Shown here piece by piece: positions 19,901 to 27,562 of a DNA stretch of 64,000 nt. The position numbers were made by a program, and so were the translations under genes. Every line of letters starts with the position of its first letter. Positions within the stretch are counted from its first letter, which is position 1. The stretch comes from Micromonospora sp. M71_S20 (lineage in GTDB: Bacteria; Actinomycetota; Actinomycetes; Mycobacteriales; Micromonosporaceae), in the NCBI RefSeq assembly GCF_003664255.1, contig NZ_RCCV01000001.1, positions 3,038,001 through 3,102,000 on the forward strand, written 5' to 3'. The notes under the pieces were generated by a model. The model was given only the letters and a program-made list of their open reading frames with translations, did not search any database and had not been told where the DNA came from.

Positions 19901-20082
19901 GGGACCGGTGCGGGCGTCCGTGCCGGCGCGGCGACGGCGTCCTCGCGCGGCACGGCGGCGGGGGCGTGGCTCAGCCCCAGCGTGTCGCCGATCCCCCAGG
20001 CCGTGGCCGCGCCGAGCGCCAACAGGACCGCCGCGGCGACGAGCAGCGGGTACGGCCTGCGGGCCCGAGCAACGGGAGTCAC
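16909..20082 (-). CDS. Large membrane protein with GH67-type (alpha-glucuronidase-like) ectodomain
   Basis: 1057 residues. One N-terminal membrane helix (LLVAAAVLLALGAATAWGIG) is followed by a large extracytoplasmic part. This part contains the GH67 N-terminal-domain pattern (YRLDVHGAELAVQGGDVAGV, then AAGMYRLADRI) and an (alpha/beta)8-like region with QGFNGIVVPGFLEYV, EGVWNWTQDGG and DIPTGDS. From about residue 790 roughly seven helices follow (for example GSILLVVLLGL, LVWLVPAVVLVASRLV, VTVAFAAFCWLFVAAAVVL). The layout suggests a membrane-tethered glycosidase, not a secreted one. A CebR-like operator lies 29 bases before the GTG start, so carbohydrate control is likely. It overlaps the acylase gene by 59 bases at the 3' end and its last codons contain the shared terminator. 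Catalytic residues were not verified. Confidence 0.7.
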   Translation of the reverse strand: MTPVARARRPYPLLVAAAVLLALGAATAWGIGDTLGLSHAPAAVPREDAVAAPARTPAPVPPLASLVVPDEPRVRKAAAAVADAVVSRGLPRPVLAPATPRPARSATAAPGAGAARVAAPDLSAVTTLRARVLATLGGVPESYRLDVHGAELAVQGGDVAGVAAGMYRLADRIRSGAEALPAADAGRVVIPRLGLRLTDAGSVGREPDPAAFAAGDDYGLNTDVVGSAVLPDAPWVDADAVARIDAQFRQFVDHSVAQGFNGIVVPGFLEYVTFAKVGDGRAVYPPGDPHVDRARAMVAAFGPVFRYAEDMGVRVFLLTDMLAVSPPLEAYLTRTVGGLDVADPRLWAVYQAGLAELFESMPFVDGLMVRVGEGGEVYAGTGWDYSSRLAVTTETSVRAMLRALLDTAGPAGKEIIFRTWTVGVGAVGDLHTNPESYTQVLGGFDDPHLVVSTKYTLGDFYSHLPLNTTLLGGGHRRIVEFQARREFEAFGSLPNDLGPLHRQALRAFLAANPNVEGVWNWTQDGGPLRAGPMSLHLRAGFWQLYDLNTYAVGRLAWDPHADPAQVTADWAYRTFSGDPATVAAIGQAMALSRQAVTKGLYIGPYADRSVRALGLEPPPMMWIFEWDIPTGDSAALNSIYAVTGGRVDEAIEEGTQAVALARRMRDLVAATDPETWRDAELRGRFTATLDYQVDLFETLGAYRAMVLRHAQWLDTGSPAARHDWRLAAAAYHDARDAHRQRYGTDLDLPAYNFTAADLGARRADRDPAMAWAARALLGSILLVVLLGLRGRGFGAAAARGLLLGALRPWRVAALPTPGARADRMLVWLVPAVVLVASRLVLTWFAAPAHLLVTLGGWALFALVVRLVVGRRDPFHLWAVVGGVALLRSVLLLAALAGRGPGGYWFAFWTAPSLRAAYVTVAFAAFCWLFVAAAVVLRDRYGLRPRSAVGLTITAAGVPLGVLSALVSVVGLERALTVWNDQLALLPWGLSRILGITVHLGIPAQLPAYTAAAGAALAAAGLLLSLGRPAGAPRRPAFGVTGRRPRTRAARTRTRWPA
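16975..17007. terminator. Very strong GC hairpin between convergent genes
   Basis: Perfect 15-bp repeat GGCCGGCCGGCGGGG / CCCCGCCGGCCGGCC with a 3-base loop, 7 bases after the acylase stop. It lies inside the last codons of the opposing GH67-type gene, where it encodes the Gly-Arg-Pro-Ala-Gly-Ala-Pro-Arg-Arg-Pro-Ala region. Confidence 0.75.
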
Positions 20083-20110
20083 GCCCGCATGGTAGTGGCC
20101 CGCCGGCCTG

Positions 20111-20124
20111 CGGAAGCGCTCCCT
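20111..20124 (-). promoter_or_regulatory. CebR/CelR-like operator before the GH67-type gene
   Basis: CGGAAGCGCTCCCT on the plus strand differs from the published cellulose-regulator box TGGGAGCGCTCCCA at three positions and keeps the palindromic AGCGCT centre. Its 12-base core GGAAGCGCTCCC is identical to the box before the GH5 gene in this window. It lies 29 bases upstream of the gene, suitable for repression by a LacI-family protein. Confidence 0.6.
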
Positions 20125-20182
20125 CAGTAGCCAGCGTGTGGGGCCAGCGCGATGGTCGTGTTCGCCTGACCCGGACCGGCGA

Positions 20183-21514
20183 TCAGAGCTGCACCGGAAC
20201 GTCGATCACCTGGATCGGCTCCTGTTTCCAGGCCGCCAGCAGACCGTTGACCACGTCGACCGTGTCCGTCCAGCCGGCACGGCCACTCACGCCCGCGGCC
20301 AGCAGGTTCGACGGGACCTGCCCGGCGCGCAGCAGCTGCTGCCAGCCCGCGACGTCGAGCTGCAGGTATTCCAGCGCGGGCAGCTCGGTGATGGCGGGAA
20401 GATTGGCGACGACGGCGGATTCGGTGACCAGGGTGCGCAGCCGGTGGCCGGCCAGCGCGGACAGGTCGCAGGGCGCGGCTCCGGCGCTGACGTACAGCAC
20501 CTCGGTCGTCGGCTGGACATCGGCGAGCGTCTTGCCGCTGTGCGATCCGACCCGCACCAGCAGCCCGCCTTCCGGACCCAGCTTCGCCAGGGTGGTGGGC
20601 CGCTCGGTGAGCAGCTCGGTCAGCGAGGGCGCCAGCCAGCGGGCGCCAGCCGACATCTCGTGGTCCACGAACAGCACCTGGCCGAACGTCCCCTGCGGCC
20701 CGGGGGCGAGGTCGACGACGTACAGGTTGCCGCCGCCGTCCTCGCCGACCACGAACCACGCCAGCGAGGCCGCCAACTGCTGCATCCGGCCGTCCGGATC
20801 GGGCGCGACGACCTCGGTCGCGCCGTACCTCCAGGACAGGTACCGGGCCTGCGGTTCCAGATAGGCGCGGGCGGCGGCGTCGGCCAGCGGCACGATCCGC
20901 AAGCCGTAGAAACGCTCCCGGTCGGCGGGCTGCAGGACCAGGGTGCCCTCGGCCGCGGCGAGGAAGAGCGCCCGGACGTCATCGGGCAGCGCGACGCCGA
21001 GGTCCGCCTCCGCTGCGGCCAGCTCCGACGGGTCGGCCGGCCGCGCGTCCGGCAGCAGCTGTCGGACCAGCGCGGTGACCGTGGCCGCGTCGGCGCCGGC
21101 GGAGAAGGCCATGTCGTAGCGGACCGGCTCGCGGCGGTACGGCTCCGGATGCGCTCCGGCGGCCAGGTGCACGTCCTCCAGCAGGTCACTGCCCATCCCG
21201 AACGAAACCTGCGGCGCGCTGGGGACGATGCTCACCGTCGCCGCCCCGGAGCGTGTCGTGACGCCGCGCACCGCGAGGACCTGCCCGCCGGTCAGCTCGG
21301 TCAGCGACCCGAGCATGTCCGTCGGACGCTCACCCCGCTCCAGGTCCAGACCGGGGTGGCGGTGGTCACCGTCGTAGGCGATCGAACCGCCGAACGTGCC
21401 CGGCGCCATCGTGCCGCGGAACTCGGCCTCTCCCACCTCGGGGGGCATGCTGTTGCGCAGCGCGGTCACGAACGGACGCCAGGCATCGGCCTGAAACAAC
21501 GTAGCGTCGATCAT
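20183..21514 (-). CDS. SMI1/KNR4 (SUKH) domain protein
   Basis: 443 residues. The central part has the SUKH helix pattern SELAAAEADLGVALPDDVR followed by ALFLAAAEG and an LAWFVVGEDGGGNLYVVDL strand pair typical of SMI1/KNR4 proteins. Upstream is a beta-rich region (RGTMAPGTFGGSIAYDGD) and downstream an LRR-like region (LSALAGHRLRTLVTESAVV, then ITELPALEYLQLDV). SUKH proteins are often immunity proteins against polymorphic toxins, but many are not, and no toxin gene is adjacent. The ATG at 21514 fits the family start better than an upstream ATG; the ribosome site is weak. Confidence 0.65.
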   Translation of the reverse strand: MIDATLFQADAWRPFVTALRNSMPPEVGEAEFRGTMAPGTFGGSIAYDGDHRHPGLDLERGERPTDMLGSLTELTGGQVLAVRGVTTRSGAATVSIVPSAPQVSFGMGSDLLEDVHLAAGAHPEPYRREPVRYDMAFSAGADAATVTALVRQLLPDARPADPSELAAAEADLGVALPDDVRALFLAAAEGTLVLQPADRERFYGLRIVPLADAAARAYLEPQARYLSWRYGATEVVAPDPDGRMQQLAASLAWFVVGEDGGGNLYVVDLAPGPQGTFGQVLFVDHEMSAGARWLAPSLTELLTERPTTLAKLGPEGGLLVRVGSHSGKTLADVQPTTEVLYVSAGAAPCDLSALAGHRLRTLVTESAVVANLPAITELPALEYLQLDVAGWQQLLRAGQVPSNLLAAGVSGRAGWTDTVDVVNGLLAAWKQEPIQVIDVPVQL

Positions 21515-21772
21515 CGCCTGAGAGTAGGCGGCGGGTCGAACAACCCGGCAGGCGCCGGCAGGTCCAGCAAGCGCCGTCACGTCGGTGGCCCGGCCCTCGG
21601 TGCGGACCAGGTCCGCACTGCGGTATGGGCTTGTCGCGACAGTTCTGTCCGGCGTGACGGCCGGTGTCGGTCCGGCCGCTGTGGACGGTGGGTAATCCAG
21701 ACCAGTTACAGGATGCGTTCAGTGATCGATTGCTACCGTTCTCCCGCCGACGCCTGAAGGGGGAGATCGGTG

Positions 21773-23098
21773 ATGACCCTTCCGTCGGCACCAGATCCCG
21801 GCCCCCGGCCGCGACGACACCCCGGCCCGGCGCTCCCGGCCACCGCACTGCTGCTGCTCCCGGTGCTGGTGGCCGCCGCCGCGGTCGTCGTGTACCGGGC
21901 GACCGGCCGGTTCTGGGGCGACCTCGCGGCCTACCGGACGGGCGCGCTGGCCGCCGCCGGCGGCGACGGGCAGCTCTACGACGTCGCCCACCGGGGCGCG
22001 GACGGCATCGCGCTGGGCTTCACGTACCCGCCCTTCGCCGCGCTGCTGCTGCAACCGCTGGCGTACGTCGACGCCGCCGTCGGCCTCGGGCTCTGGACGC
22101 TGGCCTCGGTCGTCGCGTTGTCGGCGGTGGTGCGCGTGGCGCTGCACGCCGCCGGCGCGGGCCCGCCGGTACGCCCCGGCGCGGTGCTGGCGGGCACCGT
22201 CGCGGCGCTGCCGATGTTCCCGGTGGCCGGTCACCTCCAGGTCGGCCAGGTGGGCCTGTTCCTGATGCTCATCGTGCTGCTGGACCTCACCTCCGGCCCC
22301 GCGAACCGCTGGCGGGGCCTGGGCGTCGGCATCGCCGCGGGGATCAAGCTCACCCCGCTGATCTTCGTGGCGTACCTGCTCTGCACCGGCCGGTGGCGCG
22401 CGGCGGGGGTGGCCCTGGCCGGGTTCGCCGCCACCGTCGGGCTCGGGTTCGCCTGGCGGCCGAGCGACTCGGCACGGTTCTGGGGCGGCGGCCTGCTCGA
22501 CACCGCGCGGGTCACCGGCGATCCCCGTACCGTCCTGAACCAGTCGCTGCACGGCGCGCTGGCGCGCCTCGGCGACGTCGCCGACGTGCGTGCCGTCTGG
22601 CTGCCGGTGGCGGCGCTGACGGCGGTGGCCGGGATCGTCGTCGCGGCCCGTTGCGCCCGCGCCGGCGACGAGCTGCGCGGGGTGCTCGCCTGCGCGACGA
22701 CGGGCGTGCTCGTCTCGCCGGTCTCCTGGCACCACCACTGGGTCTGGTGCGTACCGGCGCTGGTGCTGCTGGCGGCGCGGGCCCGGCCGCGGGCCGGCCG
22801 GGCCGCCGCGCTGGCCGGTGCGCTGCTCTGGACGCTCTGCGTGGCCAGCGCGGCCTGGACCCTCGTCGGCCTGCGCGGCGAGGACCTGCACTTCCAGGGC
22901 TGGGAGCTGCTGCACAGCAACGCGTACGTGCTGGCCGGGCTCGTGGCGCTGGGCGTGCTGGCCCGGCGCCCCGGCGGGCCGCGGGCGGGCGCCGACCCGA
23001 CCGGGCCGGCGTCCGCCGCGCCCCGGCACGACCAACCGCAGGAGAGGGACGGTGAGACCGTGACCCGCGCCGACGCCATCGAGGACCCGATCCGGTGA
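21773..23098 (+). CDS. GT87 family polyprenol-phosphate-mannose-dependent glycosyltransferase
   Basis: 441-residue polytopic protein with a short cytoplasmic Pro/Arg-rich start. The first loop carries the acidic motif FWGDLAAYRTGA, then LGFTYPPFAALLLQPLA, both typical of GT87 (DUF2029, PimE-like) GT-C enzymes that use polyprenyl-phosphate sugars outside the membrane. About ten helices are visible. GGGGGAG is 6 bases before the ATG. The stop overlaps the next start (GTGAG), making a four-gene unit with GT2, flippase-like protein and methyltransferase. Role: adding a mannose-type sugar to a surface glycan or lipid, inferred from family. Confidence 0.8.
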   Translation: MTLPSAPDPGPRPRRHPGPALPATALLLLPVLVAAAAVVVYRATGRFWGDLAAYRTGALAAAGGDGQLYDVAHRGADGIALGFTYPPFAALLLQPLAYVDAAVGLGLWTLASVVALSAVVRVALHAAGAGPPVRPGAVLAGTVAALPMFPVAGHLQVGQVGLFLMLIVLLDLTSGPANRWRGLGVGIAAGIKLTPLIFVAYLLCTGRWRAAGVALAGFAATVGLGFAWRPSDSARFWGGGLLDTARVTGDPRTVLNQSLHGALARLGDVADVRAVWLPVAALTAVAGIVVAARCARAGDELRGVLACATTGVLVSPVSWHHHWVWCVPALVLLAARARPRAGRAAALAGALLWTLCVASAAWTLVGLRGEDLHFQGWELLHSNAYVLAGLVALGVLARRPGGPRAGADPTGPASAAPRHDQPQERDGETVTRADAIEDPIR

Positions 23099-24132
23099 GG
23101 ATCTCCGTGGTCGTCCCCAACTTCAACAAGGAGCGGACGCTGCACGAGTGCCTGTCGGCGGTGTACGCCCAGAGCCCGCCGCCGGCCGAGGTGATCGTCG
23201 TCGACGACGCGAGCACGGACCGGTCCCGGCGGATCGCGGCCGCGTTCCCCTGCGCGGTGGTGGCGTTCCCGGTCAACCGGGGCGTCTCGGCGGCCCGCAA
23301 CGCCGGCGCCGCCCGCGCCACCGGCGACGTGTTGTTCTTCGTCGACTCCGACATCGCGCTGGCGCCCGGCGCGCTGGCCGCCGCGGTACGCACCCTCGAG
23401 GCGCACCCCGACTGCGGCGTGGTGCAGGGCATCTACGACCTGCGCCCGCTGCACGACGACGGGCCGGTCGAGGCGTACAAGACGCTGTTCGAGCACTTCT
23501 GGCGGCGCCGGGCCACCGGGGTGACGGCGACCACCATGTTCGCGCTGACCGCCGTGCCCAGGGCCGTCTTCGAGCTGGTCGGCGGCTTCGACGAGCGGCT
23601 GCGCGACGCCGAGGACGTGGAGTTCGGCACCCGCCTGCCGAGCCGCTACGAGATCCGGGTCAGCGACGAGATCGTCGGCCGCCACGACGACGTGGACCGG
23701 CTGTGGCCGTACCTGTCGGAGCTGTTCCGCCGTGCGGTGACGTACGCCGACGCCGTGGTCGTGGCCCGCTGGGAGCGGCCGGTCACCGGCGCGGACGACG
23801 CGGGCCGGACGCCGCACCGGGTCGACCTCGCCTCGGTGGTGGGCATGGCGGCCAGCGCGCTGGCCGTCGGCACCGCGTCGCTGGCCCTGGTGTCACCCCG
23901 GCTGGCGCTGCTGGCGCTGGGCCCGCTCGCCGCCTTCGTCGTGGCCGACCGGGAGCTGCTGGCGTTCGCCCTGCGCCACCGCGGCCCGTGGTTCCTGCTC
24001 TACGCCGCGGGGCTGCGGTGGCTGACGCACCTGACGGAGTTCGTCGGGATGGGGCTGGGGGTGTGCGGCGCGCTGCTGCGGCGGGTCCGTGCCGGCCGCG
24101 CCCGCCGGGTGGCCCCGGTGTCGCAGCGGTGA
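23095..24132 (+). CDS. GT2 family glycosyltransferase with C-terminal membrane helices (copy 1)
   Basis: 345 residues. N-terminal GT-A domain begins ISVVVPNFNKERTLHECL, with VIVVDDAS and the FVDSD metal/nucleotide motif, and ends with an acceptor part GGFDERLRDAEDVEFGTRL. The last 110 residues hold two or three helices. The same layout is seen in three further GT2 genes in this block, which are clearly paralogues. Such enzymes transfer a sugar from a nucleotide donor to a polyprenyl phosphate or a growing chain on the cytoplasmic face. GTG start, 4-base overlap with the GT87 gene; the stop overlaps the next start in the same way. Confidence 0.85.
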   Translation: MRISVVVPNFNKERTLHECLSAVYAQSPPPAEVIVVDDASTDRSRRIAAAFPCAVVAFPVNRGVSAARNAGAARATGDVLFFVDSDIALAPGALAAAVRTLEAHPDCGVVQGIYDLRPLHDDGPVEAYKTLFEHFWRRRATGVTATTMFALTAVPRAVFELVGGFDERLRDAEDVEFGTRLPSRYEIRVSDEIVGRHDDVDRLWPYLSELFRRAVTYADAVVVARWERPVTGADDAGRTPHRVDLASVVGMAASALAVGTASLALVSPRLALLALGPLAAFVVADRELLAFALRHRGPWFLLYAAGLRWLTHLTEFVGMGLGVCGALLRRVRAGRARRVAPVSQR

Positions 24133-25094
24133 GGGCCCGCTGGTGGCGGCTGGCCAACCACGTCCTCACCGCGGCCTTCGTGGTGGCCCTGACCGTCGGT
24201 CTGGTGCTGTTCGTGCGCGCCCAGGACTGGACGCCCGTGGCGACGCTGGCCGCCCGCCTCGACCCCGTCCGGGTGACCGCCGCGCTGACCGCCGCCCTGC
24301 TGATCAACTCGGCCGGGCTGCTGCTCGGGCTGGCCTCGTGGCGGGCGCTCTTCGTCGACCTCGGGGCGGCGGTCGACCGGTGGACGGCGTACCGGATCTT
24401 CTTCGTCGGGTTCCTGGCCAAGTTCGTCCCGGGCCGCTTCGTCGCCCTGCCGCTGCTGCTGCGGATGGGCAAGGAGATCGAGGTGGGTCCGGTCCGGCTG
24501 GCCGGGGTGTTCCTGCTCAGCTGGGCGGTGGTCGCGATGACCGGGACGACGGTCGCGCTCGCGGCCGGGCCGGCGCTGCTGTCGGGCGCCGCCGGGTGGC
24601 TGCTGCTCGCCACGGTCCCCCTGGTCGTGCTCTTCGTCCGTCCGGACCTGCTCAACCGAGGGCTCGGCGCGTCGGCCCGGCTGCTGCGGCGACCGCCCCC
24701 GCAGGTCGCCGCGTCCCCGGCCGGCCTCCGCCGGGCCATCACCGCGCAGTCGCTGTCCTGGCTCGTCTCCGGGCACCACCTGTGGCTGCTCGCGGTGGCC
24801 GCCGGCGCGCCGCCCCTGCGGTCGTACCTGATCTGCGTCGCCGGCTTCGCGGCGGCCACCGTCGCCGGCCTGGTGGTGGTGGTCGCCCCGGACGGCCTGG
24901 GCGTACGTGAGGCGGTGCTCATGGTCGGGCTGGCCACCGTGCTGCCGGTGACCGTGGCGACGCCGGTGGTGCTGGTCAGCCGGCTGGTCTGCGCGCTGAG
25001 CGAGGTGGCGGTCGGCGGCGGCGGGCTGCTGGTGGCCCAGTACATGCACCGGCGCCGCGTCGGCCCCGTCGAGCGGGCGGCGCCGGTCGGCTGA
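24129..25094 (+). CDS. Flippase-like membrane protein (LPG synthase TM / UPF0104 family)
   Basis: 321-residue polytopic protein. Its family signs are FFVGFLAKFVPGRFVALPLL (the conserved KxxPG loop), RAITAQSLSWLVSGHHLW and APDGLGVREAVL. The family includes the membrane part of lysylphosphatidylglycerol synthase, and its members are proposed lipid or polyprenyl-linked sugar flippases. Between two glycosyltransferases and a methyltransferase, moving the lipid-linked intermediate is the plausible job, but that is inference. GTG start in a GTGA overlap with the GT2 gene. Confidence 0.75.
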   Translation: MRARWWRLANHVLTAAFVVALTVGLVLFVRAQDWTPVATLAARLDPVRVTAALTAALLINSAGLLLGLASWRALFVDLGAAVDRWTAYRIFFVGFLAKFVPGRFVALPLLLRMGKEIEVGPVRLAGVFLLSWAVVAMTGTTVALAAGPALLSGAAGWLLLATVPLVVLFVRPDLLNRGLGASARLLRRPPPQVAASPAGLRRAITAQSLSWLVSGHHLWLLAVAAGAPPLRSYLICVAGFAAATVAGLVVVVAPDGLGVREAVLMVGLATVLPVTVATPVVLVSRLVCALSEVAVGGGGLLVAQYMHRRRVGPVERAAPVG

Positions 25095-25147
25095 CCCGGC
25101 CCGTCACCTGAGTCTGAGTCTGATTCGGAGAGAGAGTCGGTGACACC

Positions 25148-25777
25148 ATGTCGATCGCGCCACTGCGGACGATGGCACGGCTGGTCGGAGTCCCGGTCCG
25201 GGCGCTGGTGCGTCGCAGCACGAGGCTGAACGCGGCGCTCTGGGACACCCAGTACGCGCTGGGCTTCTGGGGCTACCTGGACGGCGCGGGCGACGGGGCC
25301 GTGCCGCTGTCGCTGATCGAGACGTGGGCGCCGCGCCCGACGATCCTCGACCTCGGCTGCGGCACCAGCGCCAACCTTGCCCTGACCCGGGGCCGGTACC
25401 GGCACTACCACGGCGTGGACATCAGCCGCCGGGCGATCGAGGTGGCCCGGTCGCTCGACCGGCCGGACGCGTCGTACGAGGTGGCCGACATCCGGGCCTA
25501 CCGGAGCCTGGAGCGGTACGACGCCATCCTGCTGCGCGAGGTCATCTACTACCTCACGGTGGCGGAGGCGGAGCACCTGCTGCGCCGGCTGCCGGACATG
25601 CTCACCGCGCGGGGCCGGATCATGGTGCAGATCTACGACGTCGACCGGTCCCAGCAGTTCGTCGAGGTGATCCGTGGCTGCGGGCTGGACGTCACGACGC
25701 GGCTGCCGACGGACCGCGCCGACGGCGCGACCGGCGCCTTCTTCGTCCTGACCCCCGCGGCCGCCCCGCCGCGCTGA
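25148..25777 (+). CDS. Class I SAM-dependent methyltransferase
   Basis: 209 residues with the SAM-binding motif I ILDLGCGTSAN, an acidic end of strand 2 in YHGVDISRRAIEVA, and YDAILLREVIYYL as motif post-II/III. The N-terminal 55 residues before the domain are basic and may touch the membrane or substrate. It closes the plus-strand unit of GT87, GT2 and flippase-like protein, so a sugar or lipid end-group of the glycan is the likely substrate. A small CTGAGT direct repeat precedes the start. Confidence 0.8.
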   Translation: MSIAPLRTMARLVGVPVRALVRRSTRLNAALWDTQYALGFWGYLDGAGDGAVPLSLIETWAPRPTILDLGCGTSANLALTRGRYRHYHGVDISRRAIEVARSLDRPDASYEVADIRAYRSLERYDAILLREVIYYLTVAEAEHLLRRLPDMLTARGRIMVQIYDVDRSQQFVEVIRGCGLDVTTRLPTDRADGATGAFFVLTPAAAPPR

Positions 25778-25856
25778 ACCCCGCCGGCGCCCGGCCGCTG
25801 CCGGGGCGGGGGAGGGGCCCGTCGGGCGTCCCGCGCGCCCCGGGCCCCGCCCGCGC

Positions 25857-26663
25857 TCAGACGGAGACCCGGCGCTCCCACCACGGCCACACCGTCACCG
25901 GTTCGCTGCGCAGCAGCCGGCGATGCAGGTCCTGGAGCCGGTGCCCGGGTTCCACCCCGAGCCGGTCGGAGAGGGTGCTGCGGGCGTCCTGGAAGGCGGT
26001 GAGCGCCTCCGCCCGCCGGGAACTCTGCCCGAGCGCGACGAGCAGCAGCTCCCATAGCCGCTCCCGCATCGGGTGCTCGGCCAGCATCCAGCGCAGCTCG
26101 GCGACCACGTTCTCGACGTCGCCGAGCAGAAGCCGTACGCCGGTCGCCTCCTCCAGGACGTCCTGGCGCAGCTCGGTCAGCCGGATGCGTTCGGCCTCGG
26201 CGAGCGGGCCGGTCGCCTCGTGCAGGGCCCGGCCGGCCCAGTGGGCCAGACCCCGCTGGAAGAGGTAGAGCGACTGGGACAGGTCGGCCTGGGACCGGGC
26301 GGCGCGGGCCGCCCGGACGTCCTGTTCGAAGCGGATGATGTCCACGGCGTCCGACGGGATGTCGAGGGTGTAGCCGGGCCGGGTGGACCGGAGCACCCGG
26401 GCCAGGGCCGGCCGCCGGCCGGGCGGCTCCAGGACCCGGCGCAGCCGGCCGATGTAGGTGTGCACCATGTTCTCCACCGAGTCGGGCCGGCGGCCGGCCC
26501 AGATCGCGTCGACGATCTGCGCGACGGACATCACCATGCCGCTGCGCAGCGCCAGCACCGCCAGGACCTCCCGTTGCCGTGGCGTGCCCAGGTACAGGTG
26601 CGTGTCCCCGCGCTGGGTCCGGATCGGCCCCAGGAGCAGTATGGACAGTTCATCGTGCGACAT
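25857..26663 (-). CDS. SARP-type (AfsR/DnrI family) transcriptional regulator
   Basis: 268 residues: an OmpR-like winged helix (ILLLGPIRTQRGD, TPRQREVLAVLALRSG, IWAGRRPDSVENMVHTYIGR), then a bacterial transcriptional activation domain (FEQDVRAARAA through LGVEPGHRLQDLHRRLL). SARPs usually activate antibiotic clusters by binding heptameric direct repeats. Here it lies downstream of a glycan gene pair, so it may control this block, or act elsewhere such as the peptide cluster 18 kb away. The ATG has GGGGGAG 8 bases upstream. It is converging with the methyltransferase gene. Confidence 0.85.
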   Translation of the reverse strand: MSHDELSILLLGPIRTQRGDTHLYLGTPRQREVLAVLALRSGMVMSVAQIVDAIWAGRRPDSVENMVHTYIGRLRRVLEPPGRRPALARVLRSTRPGYTLDIPSDAVDIIRFEQDVRAARAARSQADLSQSLYLFQRGLAHWAGRALHEATGPLAEAERIRLTELRQDVLEEATGVRLLLGDVENVVAELRWMLAEHPMRERLWELLLVALGQSSRRAEALTAFQDARSTLSDRLGVEPGHRLQDLHRRLLRSEPVTVWPWWERRVSV

Positions 26664-26845
26664 CAGGTGTCTCCCCCACCAGAGGAACCGGGTGCCAGGA
26701 CCCGGCTCGGCACTTGTCGACGGCGCTGTCCGGGCACCGGACAACCACGGCGTCGGGGCGGGTCCGGGACGGCAGGCGAGTCGACGGTTCGACGCGCGTT
26801 CGGCGGCTCCCCGCAGCGGGAGGGCCCTCGGGGCATCCGCGCCAC

Positions 26846-27562
26846 CTACCGGTCGTCCGGGACGGTGACGAAGCGCAGCCCGCGATCGGTCAGCCTCGGG
26901 AGGACCTCGGCCAGGGCCGCGACGGTCTGCGACCGGTCGCCGCCGCCGTCGTGACAGAGCATGATCTGCCCGGGCCGGGTGCGCGACAGCGTCCGGGCGA
27001 TCCGGGCGACGCCGGGGCTGCGCCAGTCGCTGGGGTTGACCGTCCAGTCGACCGGGACGAGGCCGAGCTCGGCGGTGGTCCGCAGCACCCCGGGCGACCA
27101 GTTGCCGCCGGGGGCGCGGAACAGCCGCGGCGTGTGCCCGGTCGCGTCCTCGATCTCGCGCTGGGTCCGGTCGATCTCGGCTGTGATCTCGTGCCGGGCC
27201 AGCGCGGCGAACGGCTGCGGGTGCGTCATGGAGTGGTTGCCGATCAGGTGACCGGCGGCCAGCACCTCCCGGGCCAGCTCCGGGTGTTCCCGCACCCGGT
27301 CGCCGACGAGGAAGAACGTGGCCCGCACGCCGTGCCGGTCGAGCAGGTCGAGCATCGGCGCGGTCCACCGCGGGTGCGGGCCGTCGTCGATGGTGAGCGC
27401 CACGTCGTCGCCCGGCACGCCGAAGGCCGGCCGGCGGGGACCGCCGAGCGAGGGGCGGCGGCGCAGGAGCTGCCGGCCGCGGTAGGCGAAGAGCAGGTAG
27501 TGCAGGGCGTGCGCGCAGAGCTGGGCGCCCAGCCGGGCGGCCGGTTTCCGGGCGCCGCTCAT
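26846..27562 (-). CDS. Polysaccharide deacetylase (CE4 / NodB family)
   Basis: 238 residues with all five NodB motifs: TIDDGPHPRW (catalytic Asp-Asp), HSMTHP (HxxxH zinc ligands), RAPGGNWSP, DWTVNPSDW and MLCHDGGG. A basic amphipathic N-terminus (SGARKPAARLG, then QLCAHALHYLLFAYRGRQLL) could anchor it in the membrane. It should remove N-acetyl groups from a hexosamine in an extracellular glycan, consistent with the glycosyltransferase it overlaps by four bases. Confidence 0.85.
   Translation of the reverse strand: MSGARKPAARLGAQLCAHALHYLLFAYRGRQLLRRRPSLGGPRRPAFGVPGDDVALTIDDGPHPRWTAPMLDLLDRHGVRATFFLVGDRVREHPELAREVLAAGHLIGNHSMTHPQPFAALARHEITAEIDRTQREIEDATGHTPRLFRAPGGNWSPGVLRTTAELGLVPVDWTVNPSDWRSPGVARIARTLSRTRPGQIMLCHDGGGDRSQTVAALAEVLPRLTDRGLRFVTVPDDR

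Noticed and set aside
25105..25140. CTGAGTCTGAGTCTGA and GAGAGAGAG repeats before the methyltransferase
   Set aside because: Too short for a repeat element; at most a weak regulatory or ribosome-site feature.
25780..25856. GC-rich stretch between methyltransferase and SARP with GGGGCCC / GGGCCCC arms
   Set aside because: Arms only 7 bp with a loop of about 20 bases; not strong enough to call a terminator.
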